Assembly (NCBI RefSeq): GCF_030408035.1
Contig: NZ_JASDCF010000013.1
Location: forward strand, 27,406 to 91,405
Direction of reading: 5' to 3'
Source: Psychrobacter sp. APC 3426
GTDB lineage: Bacteria; Pseudomonadota; Gammaproteobacteria; Pseudomonadales; Moraxellaceae
Length of the DNA: 64,000 nucleotides
Notes under the pieces: generated by a model
What the model saw: the letters and a program-made list of their open reading frames with translations, nothing else
Databases searched by the model: none
What the model was told of the DNA's origin: nothing
Shown: positions 28,288 to 38,013 of the stretch, piece after piece
Layout: each line of letters opens with the position of its first letter
Numbering within the stretch: position 1 is the stretch's first letter
Program-made: the position numbers and the translations under genes

Positions 28288-29136
28288 GTGAGTAAGCCTG
28301 CTTTCTCCTTTGAGTTCTTTCCTGCAAAGACCGAGCAAGGTCACGAAAAGCTTCTCAGCACTTACGATGAGCTTAATAAGTTATTACCAGCTTATTTTTC
28401 GGTAACTTACGGTGCGGGCGGTTCAACCCGTAGCCGCACTTTGGATATCGTTCAAGCTTTGTGCGCGCGCGGTGAGACTGATATTGCGCCGCATATGTCT
28501 TGTATCGGTGATGATAAAAGTCAAATCGCCGAACTGCTCGATCTTTATAAAGGCTTAGGCATCCAGCGTTTGGTCGCCCTGCGTGGTGACTTACCATCCG
28601 GTCAAGTAGGTATGGGTGAGCTACCGTTTGCGTTAGACTTGGTGAAGTTTATCCGTGAATATTCAGGTGATCATTTTCGTATCGAGGTCGCAGCCTACCC
28701 TGAGATGCATCCACAAGCGCGTAGCTTTGAGTTTGATGTTGACAACTTAGTCAATAAATATCAGGCTGGTGCCGATGCATCAATTACCCAGTTTTTCTAT
28801 AACGCGGATAGTTATTTATATCTGCGTGATACGTTAGAGAAGCGCGGTATCGATACAGTAGCGCAGCCGTTAGTCGCAGGCATTATGCCGATTACCAACT
28901 CTAGCAATCTCGTACGCTTTGCCGATAGCTGTGGTGCTGATATTCCTCGCTATGTGCGTAAGCGCTTGGCAGATTTTGGCGATGACCGCACCGCTATTCG
29001 CGAGTTCGGCTTTGATGTGGTCTATCGTTTATGTGAGCGCTTGATTGCCGAGGGCGTACCTGCCATGCATTTTTATAGCATGAATAAGGTTGAGCCAAAC
29101 AAGCGTTTGGTCGAAGCGTTGGGACTCACCGCTTAA
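28288..29136 (+). CDS. metF: Methylenetetrahydrofolate reductase
   Basis: Reduces 5,10-methylene-THF to 5-methyl-THF, the methyl donor for methionine synthesis. The frame opens earlier, but the GTG at 28288 follows an AAGGAG site by 7 bases and gives the family start (SKPAFSFEFFPAKTE). The 282-residue protein has the TIM-barrel motifs FFPAKTEQG, SVTYGAGGSTR, HMSCIG, ALRGDLP and TQFFYNAD, and the acidic flavin residues in EVAAYPEMHP. It is co-transcribed with ahcY, so the riboswitch may set the level of both. Confidence 0.95.
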   Translation: MSKPAFSFEFFPAKTEQGHEKLLSTYDELNKLLPAYFSVTYGAGGSTRSRTLDIVQALCARGETDIAPHMSCIGDDKSQIAELLDLYKGLGIQRLVALRGDLPSGQVGMGELPFALDLVKFIREYSGDHFRIEVAAYPEMHPQARSFEFDVDNLVNKYQAGADASITQFFYNADSYLYLRDTLEKRGIDTVAQPLVAGIMPITNSSNLVRFADSCGADIPRYVRKRLADFGDDRTAIREFGFDVVYRLCERLIAEGVPAMHFYSMNKVEPNKRLVEALGLTA

Positions 29137-29162
29137 ACTTTTATCGAATGTATTGCTGAATG

Positions 29163-29191
29163 ACTGGCGTTCTTAGGAGCGCCAGTTTTTT
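29163..29191 (+). terminator. Rho-independent terminator of ahcY-metF
   Basis: ACTGGCG pairs with CGCCAGT with a 10-base top that includes further pairs, followed by six T. Confidence 0.92.
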
Positions 29192-29416
29192 ATTGTTGCT
29201 ATTATTTATTGTGTGGCACTATGAGCCTATACACTCAACCAACACCATAACATCGATACTATCGTATCAATTAATACCACTACTTAAAAAAACGGTTTGA
29301 TTTAGCATTTCTAAACCAACTATCTAATACACCACTGTTAATCCCTCTCCCTACTTAACTAATATTCTGCTAAGATATTGAGAAAGATTACTATTCAAAC
29401 AAAGGATTAAACGACT

Positions 29417-30271
29417 GTGCGACGTTTTTTTTATGCCAGTAGCAATAGTACGGACACCGCCTACCCTAAACTCAGCACCTTTCCTATTGGTGCCAACATC
29501 GAGTTAACTGAAAGTATTGTTCATCACTGGTGCCGTGTATTACGCGCTACTATCGGTGACAAGGGAGTCTTATTCGACGGTTTTGGCGGTGAGTATCAAG
29601 TACAGTTACAGACTGTTGGAAAAAAACACGCAGCCGTCACCCTACTTGCCCATGTCAGCGATGAACGCACCGCCCCGATTATCAGTCAAATCGGTCTGGT
29701 CATGAGTCGCGGTGAACGAATGGATTATGCCATTCAAAAATCTACTGAGCTTGGCGTGACTGCCATTCAGCTACTGAGCAGCCATCATGGTGAAGTCAAC
29801 TTAAAACCTGCCCAAGTGGAGAAAAAACTGGCACAGTGGCAGCAAGTTGCCATCGCTGCTTGTGAGCAGTGTGGCCTCAATCGCCCGCCACTTATTATGG
29901 CGCCTTTGTCTATCAATGATTGGTTGCATCAGGTGGCAGATAGTGACCAACAACTGGCGGTCAGCCCTCTTATATCTAAGCTTAGCCAAGATGCTTATTA
30001 TCAAGTGCTGAAGCAGCCGGCTGACCTGCGCTTGCAATTGAGCGTGCCAGCGCCGGACCAGCCTGCTAGTCCTGAGTCTTTACCATTAGTACTAAGAAAA
30101 CAGTCACCCTATATCGAGCTCTTGATTGGCCCTGAGGGCGGGCTCAGTGATGATGAGTGCGAGCAGGCAGCTAGCGTTGGTTTTACACCTTGGCAAATTG
30201 GCTCAAGGGTTCTACGTACTGAAACGGCACCCGTGGTTGCTTTAGCAACACTGCATGCGTTGAGGCATTAG
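29417..30271 (+). CDS. rsmE: 16S rRNA m3U1498 methyltransferase
   Basis: Methylates uridine 1498 of 16S rRNA at the decoding centre, using S-adenosylmethionine. SPOUT knot motifs are at the C-terminus: LLIGPEGGLSDDECEQA and GSRVLRTETAPVVALATLHA. The N-terminal PUA-like domain has VHHWCRVLRATIGDKGVLFD. At 284 residues it is about 40 longer than E. coli RsmE; an insertion of roughly 30 residues lies before the GPEGG motif. The start is GTG at 29417 after an AAAGGA site. It is a single gene. Confidence 0.93.
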   Translation: MRRFFYASSNSTDTAYPKLSTFPIGANIELTESIVHHWCRVLRATIGDKGVLFDGFGGEYQVQLQTVGKKHAAVTLLAHVSDERTAPIISQIGLVMSRGERMDYAIQKSTELGVTAIQLLSSHHGEVNLKPAQVEKKLAQWQQVAIAACEQCGLNRPPLIMAPLSINDWLHQVADSDQQLAVSPLISKLSQDAYYQVLKQPADLRLQLSVPAPDQPASPESLPLVLRKQSPYIELLIGPEGGLSDDECEQAASVGFTPWQIGSRVLRTETAPVVALATLHALRH

Positions 30272-30336
30272 CTTTGGATCATTAGATAGTAAATATCCAA
30301 TGATGATTACCCAAACTTTCATTTAGTTTCGATGTG

Positions 30337-32076
30337 ATGAGTCCAGTTATGTCTACTTTTACTCCTATTTCAATTGCAGATAAACAGAAACTGTTGGCCG
30401 AATTATGTGAGCAATTCGATGATGCTATTTTTATCTTAGATGACAATTTACGCTATCTGTCGGTGAATGCCAGCTACGAGTTGATTATAGGCTACAGCGA
30501 GTCATTTTTGCTTGGGCGCCCACTGGGTATATATGCTGCTGAATTTTTATCAGAAGATGAAAGAGCGGTGTTAGCAGACATTACCAGCAACCTAGACAGC
30601 AGCGGTTTTTATGAAAACGACTTTAGAATGCCGAACCGTTATGGAGAGATGTTAGACTGTTATATCACCTATCGAGAAATAAAGATGGGTACGACGCTCT
30701 ATTACATCGGTATGGTTCGAGACATGTCTGCGGTGGTCAAAGACAGAAAACAAGTCGCACACTTATTGAACTATGATCAGCTCACCGGCTTACCCAATCG
30801 TAAGGTTTTTTTAAGCCAAACCAGTGATTTGTTATTAGATAGCTATCAAGAAGTCATTATCGTGCGCCTAAATATTGACCGCTACCGTAGCCTTGCTAGC
30901 TTGCTAGGTCCTGATGGCGTTAACTCCTTAATTAAAAGTTTTGTCAGTCGTGTCAAAGACCTTAAACTCGATTGTTTACGTTGCTTTTCACATTTTGGTG
31001 GCGATGATTTTGCCTTATTATTTGAATGCAGCGATGCCAATATGGTTCGTCATCAGCTAGACACACTGATGCAAATGTGTGAACGTCCTTTTTCTATCGA
31101 TGAGAACACTGCTAAAGACACCAATATCTATTGTCATATGTCTGTGGGCGTCAGCTACTTTCCTGAAGATGGTAACGAATTGACAGAGCTGCTAACCAAA
31201 GCTGAAAAAGCTCTACATTATGTCAAGCAGCAAGGTGGCGATGATATCTGTTGGTATAACTTGGCCATCGATGAAGCCACTGCTGGTAGCTTGCAGTTAG
31301 AAGCTGAACTGAGAGAAGCGACTTCCACTAAAGGTCAGTTCATCCCTTATTATCAACCAAAATTCGACTTAGTCAGTGGTGCTATCACAGGCTTTGAAGC
31401 GCTAGTACGTTGGCAACACCCGATTCGTGGGCTACTCAATCCTGTACACTTTATTAATGCCATTATCACTCATAAGCTGTCGTTTGAGCTGTTCTCCCAA
31501 ATGGCCATTCAAATCGCTGAACAGCTGTCTATTTGGCAACAACTAGGGTTTTGTCAGCATATCTGTATCAATGCAGACGCTGCTGAATTCAGCCATCCTG
31601 ACTTTTTTGACATGGTGAGTAGCCTGCTGACTCAGTATAATATCTCTGCTCATCAACTGCATATTGAAGTCACTGAGTCCTCTTTGATTCAACGCCATGA
31701 CAACGTCAAAAAACAACTGAGTCTCTTAAAAGAGCTGGGTATTTGCATTGCCTTAGATGACTTTGGCACTGGCTACGCCTCATTGAGCTACTTGCAAGAA
31801 TACCCGTTCGATTTCATTAAAGTTGATAAAAGCTTTATCTCCAATATTGCCACTGATCAAACCCAATATGCCATTGTAAAAGCCATTTTAGACTTAGCTG
31901 TGGCCTTAAATATGCAGGTGGTCGCTGAAGGTATCGAGACTGAGCGACAGCGTGATGTATTATTAGCGATGGGCTGTCAGTATGGTCAAGGGTATTGGTT
32001 CGGCAAACCTGTCACCGCTGACGTCGCCACTGAGATGTTAGTTCAACAATACGCCCCTGACAACAAACCTAATTGA
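30337..32076 (+). CDS. PAS-GGDEF-EAL cyclic-di-GMP signalling protein
   Basis: A 579-residue cytoplasmic sensor without membrane helices. A PAS domain (about 15-145, with FILDDNLRYLSVNASYELII) is followed by a GGDEF-type domain (about 150-310) and an EAL domain (about 320-570). The cyclase signature reads GGDDF rather than GGDEF, so cyclase activity is doubtful. The EAL residues are intact: EALVRW, EVTESS, LDDFGTGYASLSYL, KVDKSFI, VAEGIET, GYWFGKP. It is probably mainly a c-di-GMP phosphodiesterase. The ATG at 30337 is chosen; GTG 30334 and ATG 30349 are alternatives and no clear ribosome site decides. Confidence 0.88.
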   Translation: MSPVMSTFTPISIADKQKLLAELCEQFDDAIFILDDNLRYLSVNASYELIIGYSESFLLGRPLGIYAAEFLSEDERAVLADITSNLDSSGFYENDFRMPNRYGEMLDCYITYREIKMGTTLYYIGMVRDMSAVVKDRKQVAHLLNYDQLTGLPNRKVFLSQTSDLLLDSYQEVIIVRLNIDRYRSLASLLGPDGVNSLIKSFVSRVKDLKLDCLRCFSHFGGDDFALLFECSDANMVRHQLDTLMQMCERPFSIDENTAKDTNIYCHMSVGVSYFPEDGNELTELLTKAEKALHYVKQQGGDDICWYNLAIDEATAGSLQLEAELREATSTKGQFIPYYQPKFDLVSGAITGFEALVRWQHPIRGLLNPVHFINAIITHKLSFELFSQMAIQIAEQLSIWQQLGFCQHICINADAAEFSHPDFFDMVSSLLTQYNISAHQLHIEVTESSLIQRHDNVKKQLSLLKELGICIALDDFGTGYASLSYLQEYPFDFIKVDKSFISNIATDQTQYAIVKAILDLAVALNMQVVAEGIETERQRDVLLAMGCQYGQGYWFGKPVTADVATEMLVQQYAPDNKPN

Positions 32077-32443
32077 CCCCTATTTTATTTAGATTTTTTA
32101 TTCAGTATCATCAGCATTTTCATAGGCTTATTCTTATCTTATTTTAGCGCCTAACGTTGATTGCACAATCGATGCAAGGTAGGTTCATGACTTATCAGTG
32201 CTGTTACCAAACTTGTATAATCGCCTCTGAAAGCCTATCTTTTATAGTGAATTTGTTAGAACTTATACAGTCTCAAACCGACTCTGACAATCACCATTCT
32301 TTTCAATACCATTTTATGTCATCGCTAACCCAGTTAATCTCTGTGACTGCCTATCATTCATTTAGGGTCACGCGAGTAAAGTAGGCAATATATAGCTCTG
32401 CTCTTGACTATTACTGATGACATTCCAAAAAGGACAGGATTTT
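32077..32443. other. Intergenic region before the first acyl-CoA dehydrogenase gene
   Basis: No gene. A -10-like TATAAT at 32217-32222 is visible without a clear -35. No terminator or operator is clear. Confidence 0.4.
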
Positions 32444-34237
32444 ATGCAATACAAAGCGCCCTTACGTGACATTCAATTCGTGATGCATGAACTACTCGAT
32501 AGTGAAAGCCACTACAAAACTCTGCCAGCCTTTCAAGAAGCTGATCGTGAGTTGATGGATAGCCTGTTTGAGATGGCTGCAAGCTTTGCTGAAAATGAGC
32601 TGTCACCACTGAATCAAAGTGGCGATGCTGAAGGCTGTCAGTTTGACAATGGTAATGTCACCACGCCAAAAGGTTTTAAAGAAGCGTATAAGCAATACTG
32701 TGAGCTTGGTTTCCCTGCATTGTCTGCTGAAGAAGATTTTGGCGGTCAAAACATGCCATTCTCATTGTCTACGGTCATCAACGAAATGGTCGGTACAGCG
32801 AACTGGTCATTCTCTATGTATCCTGGTCTGTCGCATGGCGCTATCCAAACCATCGAACATCATGGTACCGATGAGCAAAAACAAACCTATTTAGAAAAAA
32901 TGGTCACCGGTGAATGGTCAGGTACCATGTGTCTGACCGAAGCACATGCGGGCTCTGATTTGGGTATTATCCGCACCAAAGCGGTACCTAACGATGACGG
33001 TAGTTATAGCATTACTGGTCAAAAAATCTTTATCTCAGCGGGCGAGCACGATTTAACTGACAACATTATCCATATCTGTTTGGCTCGTCTGCCAGGCGCA
33101 CCTGCTGGCACTAAAGGCATCTCGTTGTTCATTGTTCCTAAAGTAATGGTCAATGAAGACAACAGCCTAGGTGAAAAAAATAACGTCGTTTGTGGTTCTA
33201 TCGAGCACAAAATGGGCATCAAAGCCTCAGCGACTTGTGTGATGAACTTTGATGGCGCAAAAGGCTACCTAATTGGCCCAGAAAACCGTGGTTTACAGTG
33301 CATGTTTACCTTTATGAACGTTGCCCGTATCGGTACAGCAGTTCAAGGTTTAACGGCTGCAGAGTATGCGTTCCAAGGCTCACTAACTTATGCTAAAGAC
33401 CGTCTAGCGATGCGCTCACTATCAGGTGCCAAAGCGCCAGAAAAAGTCGCTGACCCAATCATTGTGCATCCAGCGGTTCGTAACATGTTACTGACTGAAA
33501 AAGCCTTTGCAGAAGGTGGTCGTGCCTTGGTTTATTACCTCTCACATTTTGCGGATACTGTGGCAAAAGGCGAAGGCGATAACCTTAAGTTCGCCGACCA
33601 AATGCTATCACTATTGACGCCAATCGCTAAGGCCTTCTTGACTGAAACTGGTCTAGAAGCGGCTAACCATGGCGTACAGGTTTATGGTGGTCACGGCTTT
33701 ATCAGTGAATGGGGCATGGAGCAAAACGTGCGTGATACACGTATTGCGTGTCTTTATGAAGGTACCACTGAAATCCAAGCACTTGATTTATTAGGTCGTA
33801 AAGTATTGGGTTCACAAGGTAAGATGCTTGCCAACTTTGTCAAAATCATCCAGACATTCTGTGAAGAAAACAAAGAAAATGATGAGATGGGTCAATTTAT
33901 CCGCCCACTTGCTAAGCATGTAAAAGAATGGGGCGATTTAACCGCACGTATTGGCATGCAAGCGACTGAAAACCCTGATGCGGTTGGCGGTGCAGCTGTT
34001 GATTATTTATACTTCAGCGGTTATGTCACTCTCGCGTACTTATGGGCTCGTATGGCGCTGGTTGCTCAAACTGCTATCGCTGATGGTACTGGCGAGCAAG
34101 CATTTTATGATGCTAAGATCAAAACCGCTCAGTTCTACTATGCTAAGCTTTTACCGCGCACCACGACGCACGTACAGCGCATCAGCACTGGTGTTGAGCC
34201 GTACATGACGATGGATGTTGATCAGTTCGCGTTTTAA
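32444..34237 (+). CDS. Acyl-CoA dehydrogenase, 600-residue FadE-like type
   Basis: Oxidises acyl-CoA to trans-2-enoyl-CoA with FAD, first step of beta-oxidation. The ATG at 32444 (start MQYKAPLRD) follows AAAGGACAGG by about 10 bases and is preferred to 32417. The 597-residue protein has the FAD/acyl-CoA middle domain (CLTEAHAGSDLGIIRTKA), GIKASATCVMNFDGAKG, the C-terminal domain with YGGHGFISEWGMEQNVRDTR and the catalytic glutamate in YEGTTEIQALDLLGRK, and an extra C-terminal helical domain (Acyl-CoA_dh_C, last 130 residues). It closely resembles its downstream neighbour, so the pair arose by duplication. The chain-length preference is unknown. Confidence 0.93.
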   Translation: MQYKAPLRDIQFVMHELLDSESHYKTLPAFQEADRELMDSLFEMAASFAENELSPLNQSGDAEGCQFDNGNVTTPKGFKEAYKQYCELGFPALSAEEDFGGQNMPFSLSTVINEMVGTANWSFSMYPGLSHGAIQTIEHHGTDEQKQTYLEKMVTGEWSGTMCLTEAHAGSDLGIIRTKAVPNDDGSYSITGQKIFISAGEHDLTDNIIHICLARLPGAPAGTKGISLFIVPKVMVNEDNSLGEKNNVVCGSIEHKMGIKASATCVMNFDGAKGYLIGPENRGLQCMFTFMNVARIGTAVQGLTAAEYAFQGSLTYAKDRLAMRSLSGAKAPEKVADPIIVHPAVRNMLLTEKAFAEGGRALVYYLSHFADTVAKGEGDNLKFADQMLSLLTPIAKAFLTETGLEAANHGVQVYGGHGFISEWGMEQNVRDTRIACLYEGTTEIQALDLLGRKVLGSQGKMLANFVKIIQTFCEENKENDEMGQFIRPLAKHVKEWGDLTARIGMQATENPDAVGGAAVDYLYFSGYVTLAYLWARMALVAQTAIADGTGEQAFYDAKIKTAQFYYAKLLPRTTTHVQRISTGVEPYMTMDVDQFAF

Positions 34238-34610
34238 TAAAAACACCACTCGCTTTAAAGCGTGGTTTGTTAAATACACGACTTTTTTAAACCACTAACT
34301 GTTCATCAAGTCTAACAAGCCACGTAAATATAGTGGTTTCTATCGGCAACATACTTAGGTGTGTTGCCGATTTTCTTAGCACGATTAAAACCAATAAAGA
34401 GTAGACTGTCTATTCTCAACGAATCCAATCTTATTTTTATAAACGCTATCTTTTATCAATACTTTTGGTGTACGCACAATTCACGAAGAAACACACCCGC
34501 GCGCGAGCTTATTTGCTAAACTTTGATTACTAATCGCGAAGGTTAAACCAAAAGAACAATTGATATCTTTAACCACTTTAACTTTATTTATTTGAACCAA
34601 AGGAATGTTT
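34238..34610. other. Intergenic region between the two acyl-CoA dehydrogenase genes
   Basis: No gene. It contains a terminator (listed separately) and a weaker hairpin right after the stop (34245-34271). The remaining 230 bases should carry a promoter for the second gene; no clear match was seen. Confidence 0.5.
34342..34375 (+). terminator. Rho-independent terminator between acyl-CoA dehydrogenase genes
   Basis: A perfect 10-bp stem (ATCGGCAACA with TGTTGCCGAT) with a 10-base loop and a T-rich end. Confidence 0.75.
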
Positions 34611-36395
34611 ATGGCTGTTTATAACGCCCCTCTTAATGACATGCGCTTTATCTTAAATGATGTATTTAACGCGCCTAAATTTTGGCAAAACAACGAAAAC
34701 CTCGCTCATGTCGATATGGAAACAGTCGATATGATTTTGGAAGAAATGGCAAAGCTGTCAAAAAACGTCTTATTACCTATCAACCGTAGCGGTGATGAAG
34801 AAGGCGCAACCTTTGAAGGTGATGGCGTTGTAACCACCCCTACTGGTTTCAAAGAAGCTTATAAGCAATATGCAGAGTCAGGTTGGGTTGGCTTAAGCGG
34901 TAATTCTGAATACGGTGGTCAAGGTTTTCCAAAAATGGTCACCATGCTGACTGAAGAGATGGTTTTCACGGCCAACCAATCATTTGCGCTATATCCAAAC
35001 CTAACCGTTGGTGCAACGCTTTGCCTAAATGCAGCGGCGTCTGAAGAGCAAAAGCAAACCTACCTAGAGAAAATGTACAACGGTGAATGGGCTGGTACTA
35101 TGTGCTTGACCGAGCCGCATGCTGGTACTGACTTGGGTATTATTAAGACTAAAGCAGTGCCTAACGATGACGGTAGCTATGACATCTCTGGTACCAAAAT
35201 CTTTATCACTGGCGGTGAACATGACCTCACTGACAATATCATTCATTTGGTATTGGCAAAAACGCCAAATGCACCAGAAGGCTCAAAAGGTATCTCATTA
35301 TTTGTCGTACCAAAATTCTTGGTCAATGATGATGGTAGCTTGGGCGAGCGCAACACTTTAGCAGTTGGCTCTATTGAGCACAAAATGGGTATCAAAGCCT
35401 CAGCGACTTGTGTGATGAACTTTGATAGCGCCAAAGGTTGGATGGTTGGTGCAGAAAACACTGGTCTGTCTTCAATGTTCATTATGATGAACTATGAGCG
35501 CGTCACCATGGGCCTACAAGGTCTAGGTGGCTCTGAGCTTGCCTATCAAAATGCGGCGCTATATGCCAATGACCGTGGTCAAGGCCGTAGTGATACGCAG
35601 ATTCAAAGCCCAGAGAAACCAGCCGATGCGATCATTCACCATGCCGATGTACGCCGCATGCTGTTGAATGCAAAAGCCAACACTGAAGCATCACGTTGTT
35701 TTGCGATGTACGTGGCTAAAAACCTTGATCAAGAGAAATTTAGTACTGATCCAGAGGCCGCTCAAGCAGCAGCAGCGCGCGTTGCGCTACTGACGCCAGT
35801 TGCCAAAGCATTCTTGACTGACAAAGCGTTAGAAGCGACTGTTGATTGCCAGCAAGTATTTGGCGGTCATGGCTATATCCGTGAATGGGGTATGGAGCAG
35901 ATTGTTCGTGATACGCGTATTGCGCAGATTTATGAAGGCACCAACGGTATCCAAGCACTGGACTTACTAGGTCGTAAAGTTGCTCGCAATAATGGCAAAT
36001 ACGTCACTCATTTCTTAGGTGAGATTCGTGATTTCGTCAATAACATGCAAGCGGATCATGGCATCAAGCAAGCAACGCTAGACGCAGCTGATACTATCGA
36101 AGAGCTTACCACTACTGTGTTAAACAATATTGGTGAGCGTAAGAGCGAAATCAACGGCTGTGCGGTTGACTATATGCATGCCTTTGGTTATCTCGCCTAC
36201 TCGTACATGTTTGCATTGATGGTTGAAGCTGCCAATGGCAAAGAAGGTGATTTCTACACCAACAAAGCCAAGCTTGCTGATTATTTCGTTGGCCGTATCT
36301 TGCCACGCATCGATGCTCATGCACAGATGGTTAAAGCCGGTAGTGATCCAATGATGAACTTTGATCTTGATTACTTTGATGTACCTGCTAGCTAA
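34611..36395 (+). CDS. Acyl-CoA dehydrogenase, paralogue of the preceding gene
   Basis: Same family and layout as the gene upstream: CLTEPHAGTDLGIIKTKA, GIKASATCVMNFDSAKG, FGGHGYIREWGMEQIVRDTR and catalytic glutamate in YEGTNGIQALDLLGRK, with the same C-terminal extra domain. The ATG at 34611 is preferred to 34605 because the latter abuts the AAAGGA ribosome site; the chosen start leaves 6 bases, giving 594 residues. Tandem 600-residue acyl-CoA dehydrogenases are typical of pseudomonads (the PA0506-PA0508 group). Its terminator is the integration site of the island that follows. Confidence 0.93.
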   Translation: MAVYNAPLNDMRFILNDVFNAPKFWQNNENLAHVDMETVDMILEEMAKLSKNVLLPINRSGDEEGATFEGDGVVTTPTGFKEAYKQYAESGWVGLSGNSEYGGQGFPKMVTMLTEEMVFTANQSFALYPNLTVGATLCLNAAASEEQKQTYLEKMYNGEWAGTMCLTEPHAGTDLGIIKTKAVPNDDGSYDISGTKIFITGGEHDLTDNIIHLVLAKTPNAPEGSKGISLFVVPKFLVNDDGSLGERNTLAVGSIEHKMGIKASATCVMNFDSAKGWMVGAENTGLSSMFIMMNYERVTMGLQGLGGSELAYQNAALYANDRGQGRSDTQIQSPEKPADAIIHHADVRRMLLNAKANTEASRCFAMYVAKNLDQEKFSTDPEAAQAAAARVALLTPVAKAFLTDKALEATVDCQQVFGGHGYIREWGMEQIVRDTRIAQIYEGTNGIQALDLLGRKVARNNGKYVTHFLGEIRDFVNNMQADHGIKQATLDAADTIEELTTTVLNNIGERKSEINGCAVDYMHAFGYLAYSYMFALMVEAANGKEGDFYTNKAKLADYFVGRILPRIDAHAQMVKAGSDPMMNFDLDYFDVPAS

Positions 36396-36430
36396 GTAGA
36401 CATCGAACGCATGCTATAAGACTCTAATAG

Positions 36431-36460
36431 AAGGGACAGTTAAGTGACTGTCCCTTTTTT
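36431..36460 (+). terminator. Terminator of the acyl-CoA dehydrogenase gene, also the left attachment site
   Basis: AAGGGACAGT pairs with ACTGTCCCTT and six T follow. The loop and 3' half (36440-36460) are repeated exactly at 46766-46786, the other end of the island. Confidence 0.92.
36440..36460 (+). other. attL core, 21-bp direct repeat
   Basis: Identical over 21 bases to 46766-46786; the next base on each side differs. The core covers the loop and 3' arm of the terminator, so insertion leaves the terminator complete at this end. Confidence 0.85.
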
Positions 36461-36508
36461 ATGCCTAACACATTGTTTTTAAAAGAAATAATATACCTCA
36501 TTATATAT

Positions 36509-36530
36509 TTGGTAGCCGTTTTGGTAGCCA
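36509..36530 (+). repeat. Left arm-type repeats for the integrase
   Basis: Two copies of TTGGTAGCC (36509 and 36521), 12 bases apart, 49 bases inside the core. The same word with the same spacing recurs at the right end, as expected of integrase arm sites. Confidence 0.7.
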
Positions 36531-36828
36531 CTAGCTTTATTTTTTGGCTATCGGCAGTAAAAACCTTAACAATCCTTAACATGCTAAATCGTAGAAGTAG
36601 TATTTTGTAGTAATTCAGGTTTCAACATTTCTCAGCATGCAGACAATTAAAACCATAATAATAGATAACAAGCTGATTGGCTGTTATTTGACGTTTAAGG
36701 CTCTTTGCAGATAATTAGCTATCCTTTTACCATATCAAGATTAAAACACTGTAGAGGCTGTATTTTACTGCACAGCTAACGTGTTAAGACTCATATCATT
36801 GGTTGATAACTCAATACTCACTTGCCTG

Positions 36829-36934
36829 CCTCGTTACTTGTCTTGAAACTATCCAGCATGAGCAAAATCTACCCCGTGCGCGTACTGTTCCATTAACTGC
36901 CTCGATACCTGTGCAGAAACTAGCCTTTCATGGG
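36829..36934. repeat. Outlying iteron-like repeats, left copy
   Basis: Two copies of the degenerate iteron (36829-36854 and 36900-36925) and a stretch 36878-36934 that is almost identical to 38209-38265. The rest of 36531-37016 holds no gene. Confidence 0.6.
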
Positions 36935-37016
36935 TTTGTTTTCGATAAGCAGCTAAACACAATATTTAGGCAATAAAAAACCCGCTCTAAATGGCAAGTT
37001 TTTTAGTTAGGGTCAG

Positions 37017-37262
37017 TTAATAAACTAATTCATGTTGTGTGATTGGCACTATTTTGATTGGTACAGCATGCAACCATGGCATACCGCCACTACAATAAAA
37101 GCAGCCGTTTTTAAATTCCACGATGTAAGCTGTAAAGTCATTACCGCTGAGGTAAGACATCGTTTCTTGATCACTCTCATCACCAACAGCACACCATATA
37201 TTTTTATAACCATTTCTTAGCATGGCGTGCGCTAATTCACTTCCTGTCAAATTGTTATCCAC
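37017..37262 (-). CDS. Small protein of unknown function in the island
   Basis: An 81-residue frame starting at GTG. An AGGAG lies 14 bases upstream, rather far, and two ATG between them run into stops at once. It has three cysteines (one in NIWCAVGD and two in GCFYCSGG) and many aromatic residues, and no signal peptide or membrane helix. I do not recognise it. It is the gene nearest to attL and may be a cargo gene; coding is plausible but not certain. Confidence 0.5.
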   Translation of the reverse strand: MDNNLTGSELAHAMLRNGYKNIWCAVGDESDQETMSYLSGNDFTAYIVEFKNGCFYCSGGMPWLHAVPIKIVPITQHELVY

Positions 37263-37671
37263 TATACATTTTTCATCTCCTAGTGGTGAATTTGTAAAGC
37301 TCTTATAACGATATCAAATATACAATTGTCTGTATATCCATAATTTTATATGTTGGAAGAGCATCTGCTTTACCTGTCAGATAAGTTGCTTTTTAATGTT
37401 TGATCGGTAAGTAAGGAAGTAAACAGACAGCCGTAACCTTTGATGGATAAGGCTGCTCGCTTTCTGTCTTTGAAATAGACCGCATTTTATACCGCACTTT
37501 GCAAAAGTCACTTGCTGTCATTTGTGAGTTTGGTCGGCACTGTAGGAAGTAAACACTAGACGTAAGTAATTGATAAGTAAATAATTACCCATGGTCTGAT
37601 TTGCTCAATACCATTACCAGTACCAACAATCGGTTTTTATTCTGCCTGATTGCTGTTGATGTACTCGTTAA
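37263..37671. other. Non-coding stretch in the island
   Basis: No gene. Two imperfect copies of a 37-bp segment sharing AGGAAGTAAACA occur at 37399-37437 and 37527-37564. Their role is unknown. Confidence 0.4.
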
Positions 37672-38013
37672 TTATTCAAACTTAGAGCTTAATAGCTTGC
37701 CGTTATCGTCAAATTCACACATTCCAGTATGCTTTGATTCCGCATTAAGCTGATTCTTTGCGTAAAACTGCAACCATAATTCGTGATTAACTTCTTTTTT
37801 GTATTTTAAATCACTGTAAATTATATCCATCGAGCGCGGATTGCTTAGCTTGTTCTGTATATCGATTTGGCAATCGGTTAGTAATTCAGCCTCAGACCTG
37901 CCACCTAAGTTTGGTATGCCGCTTTGAGTGGCGACTGGCTTGGTTTCCGTATCGTTTGAACTGCAAGCGGTTAGTAACGCTGTCATGGCTAATGCTGTAA
38001 GTATCTTTTTCAT
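37672..38013 (-). CDS. Small lipoprotein of the island
   Basis: A 113-residue protein with a clear lipoprotein signal: KK, hydrophobic ILTALAMTALLTAC, with lipobox LTAC and Cys17 as lipidation site. The mature part is hydrophilic (SSNDTETKP onward) with two further cysteines. An AGGAA site lies 6 bases before the ATG. Phage and satellite lipoproteins of this size often change the host surface or block superinfection, but nothing in the sequence shows that here. Confidence 0.8.
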   Translation of the reverse strand: MKKILTALAMTALLTACSSNDTETKPVATQSGIPNLGGRSEAELLTDCQIDIQNKLSNPRSMDIIYSDLKYKKEVNHELWLQFYAKNQLNAESKHTGMCEFDDNGKLLSSKFE

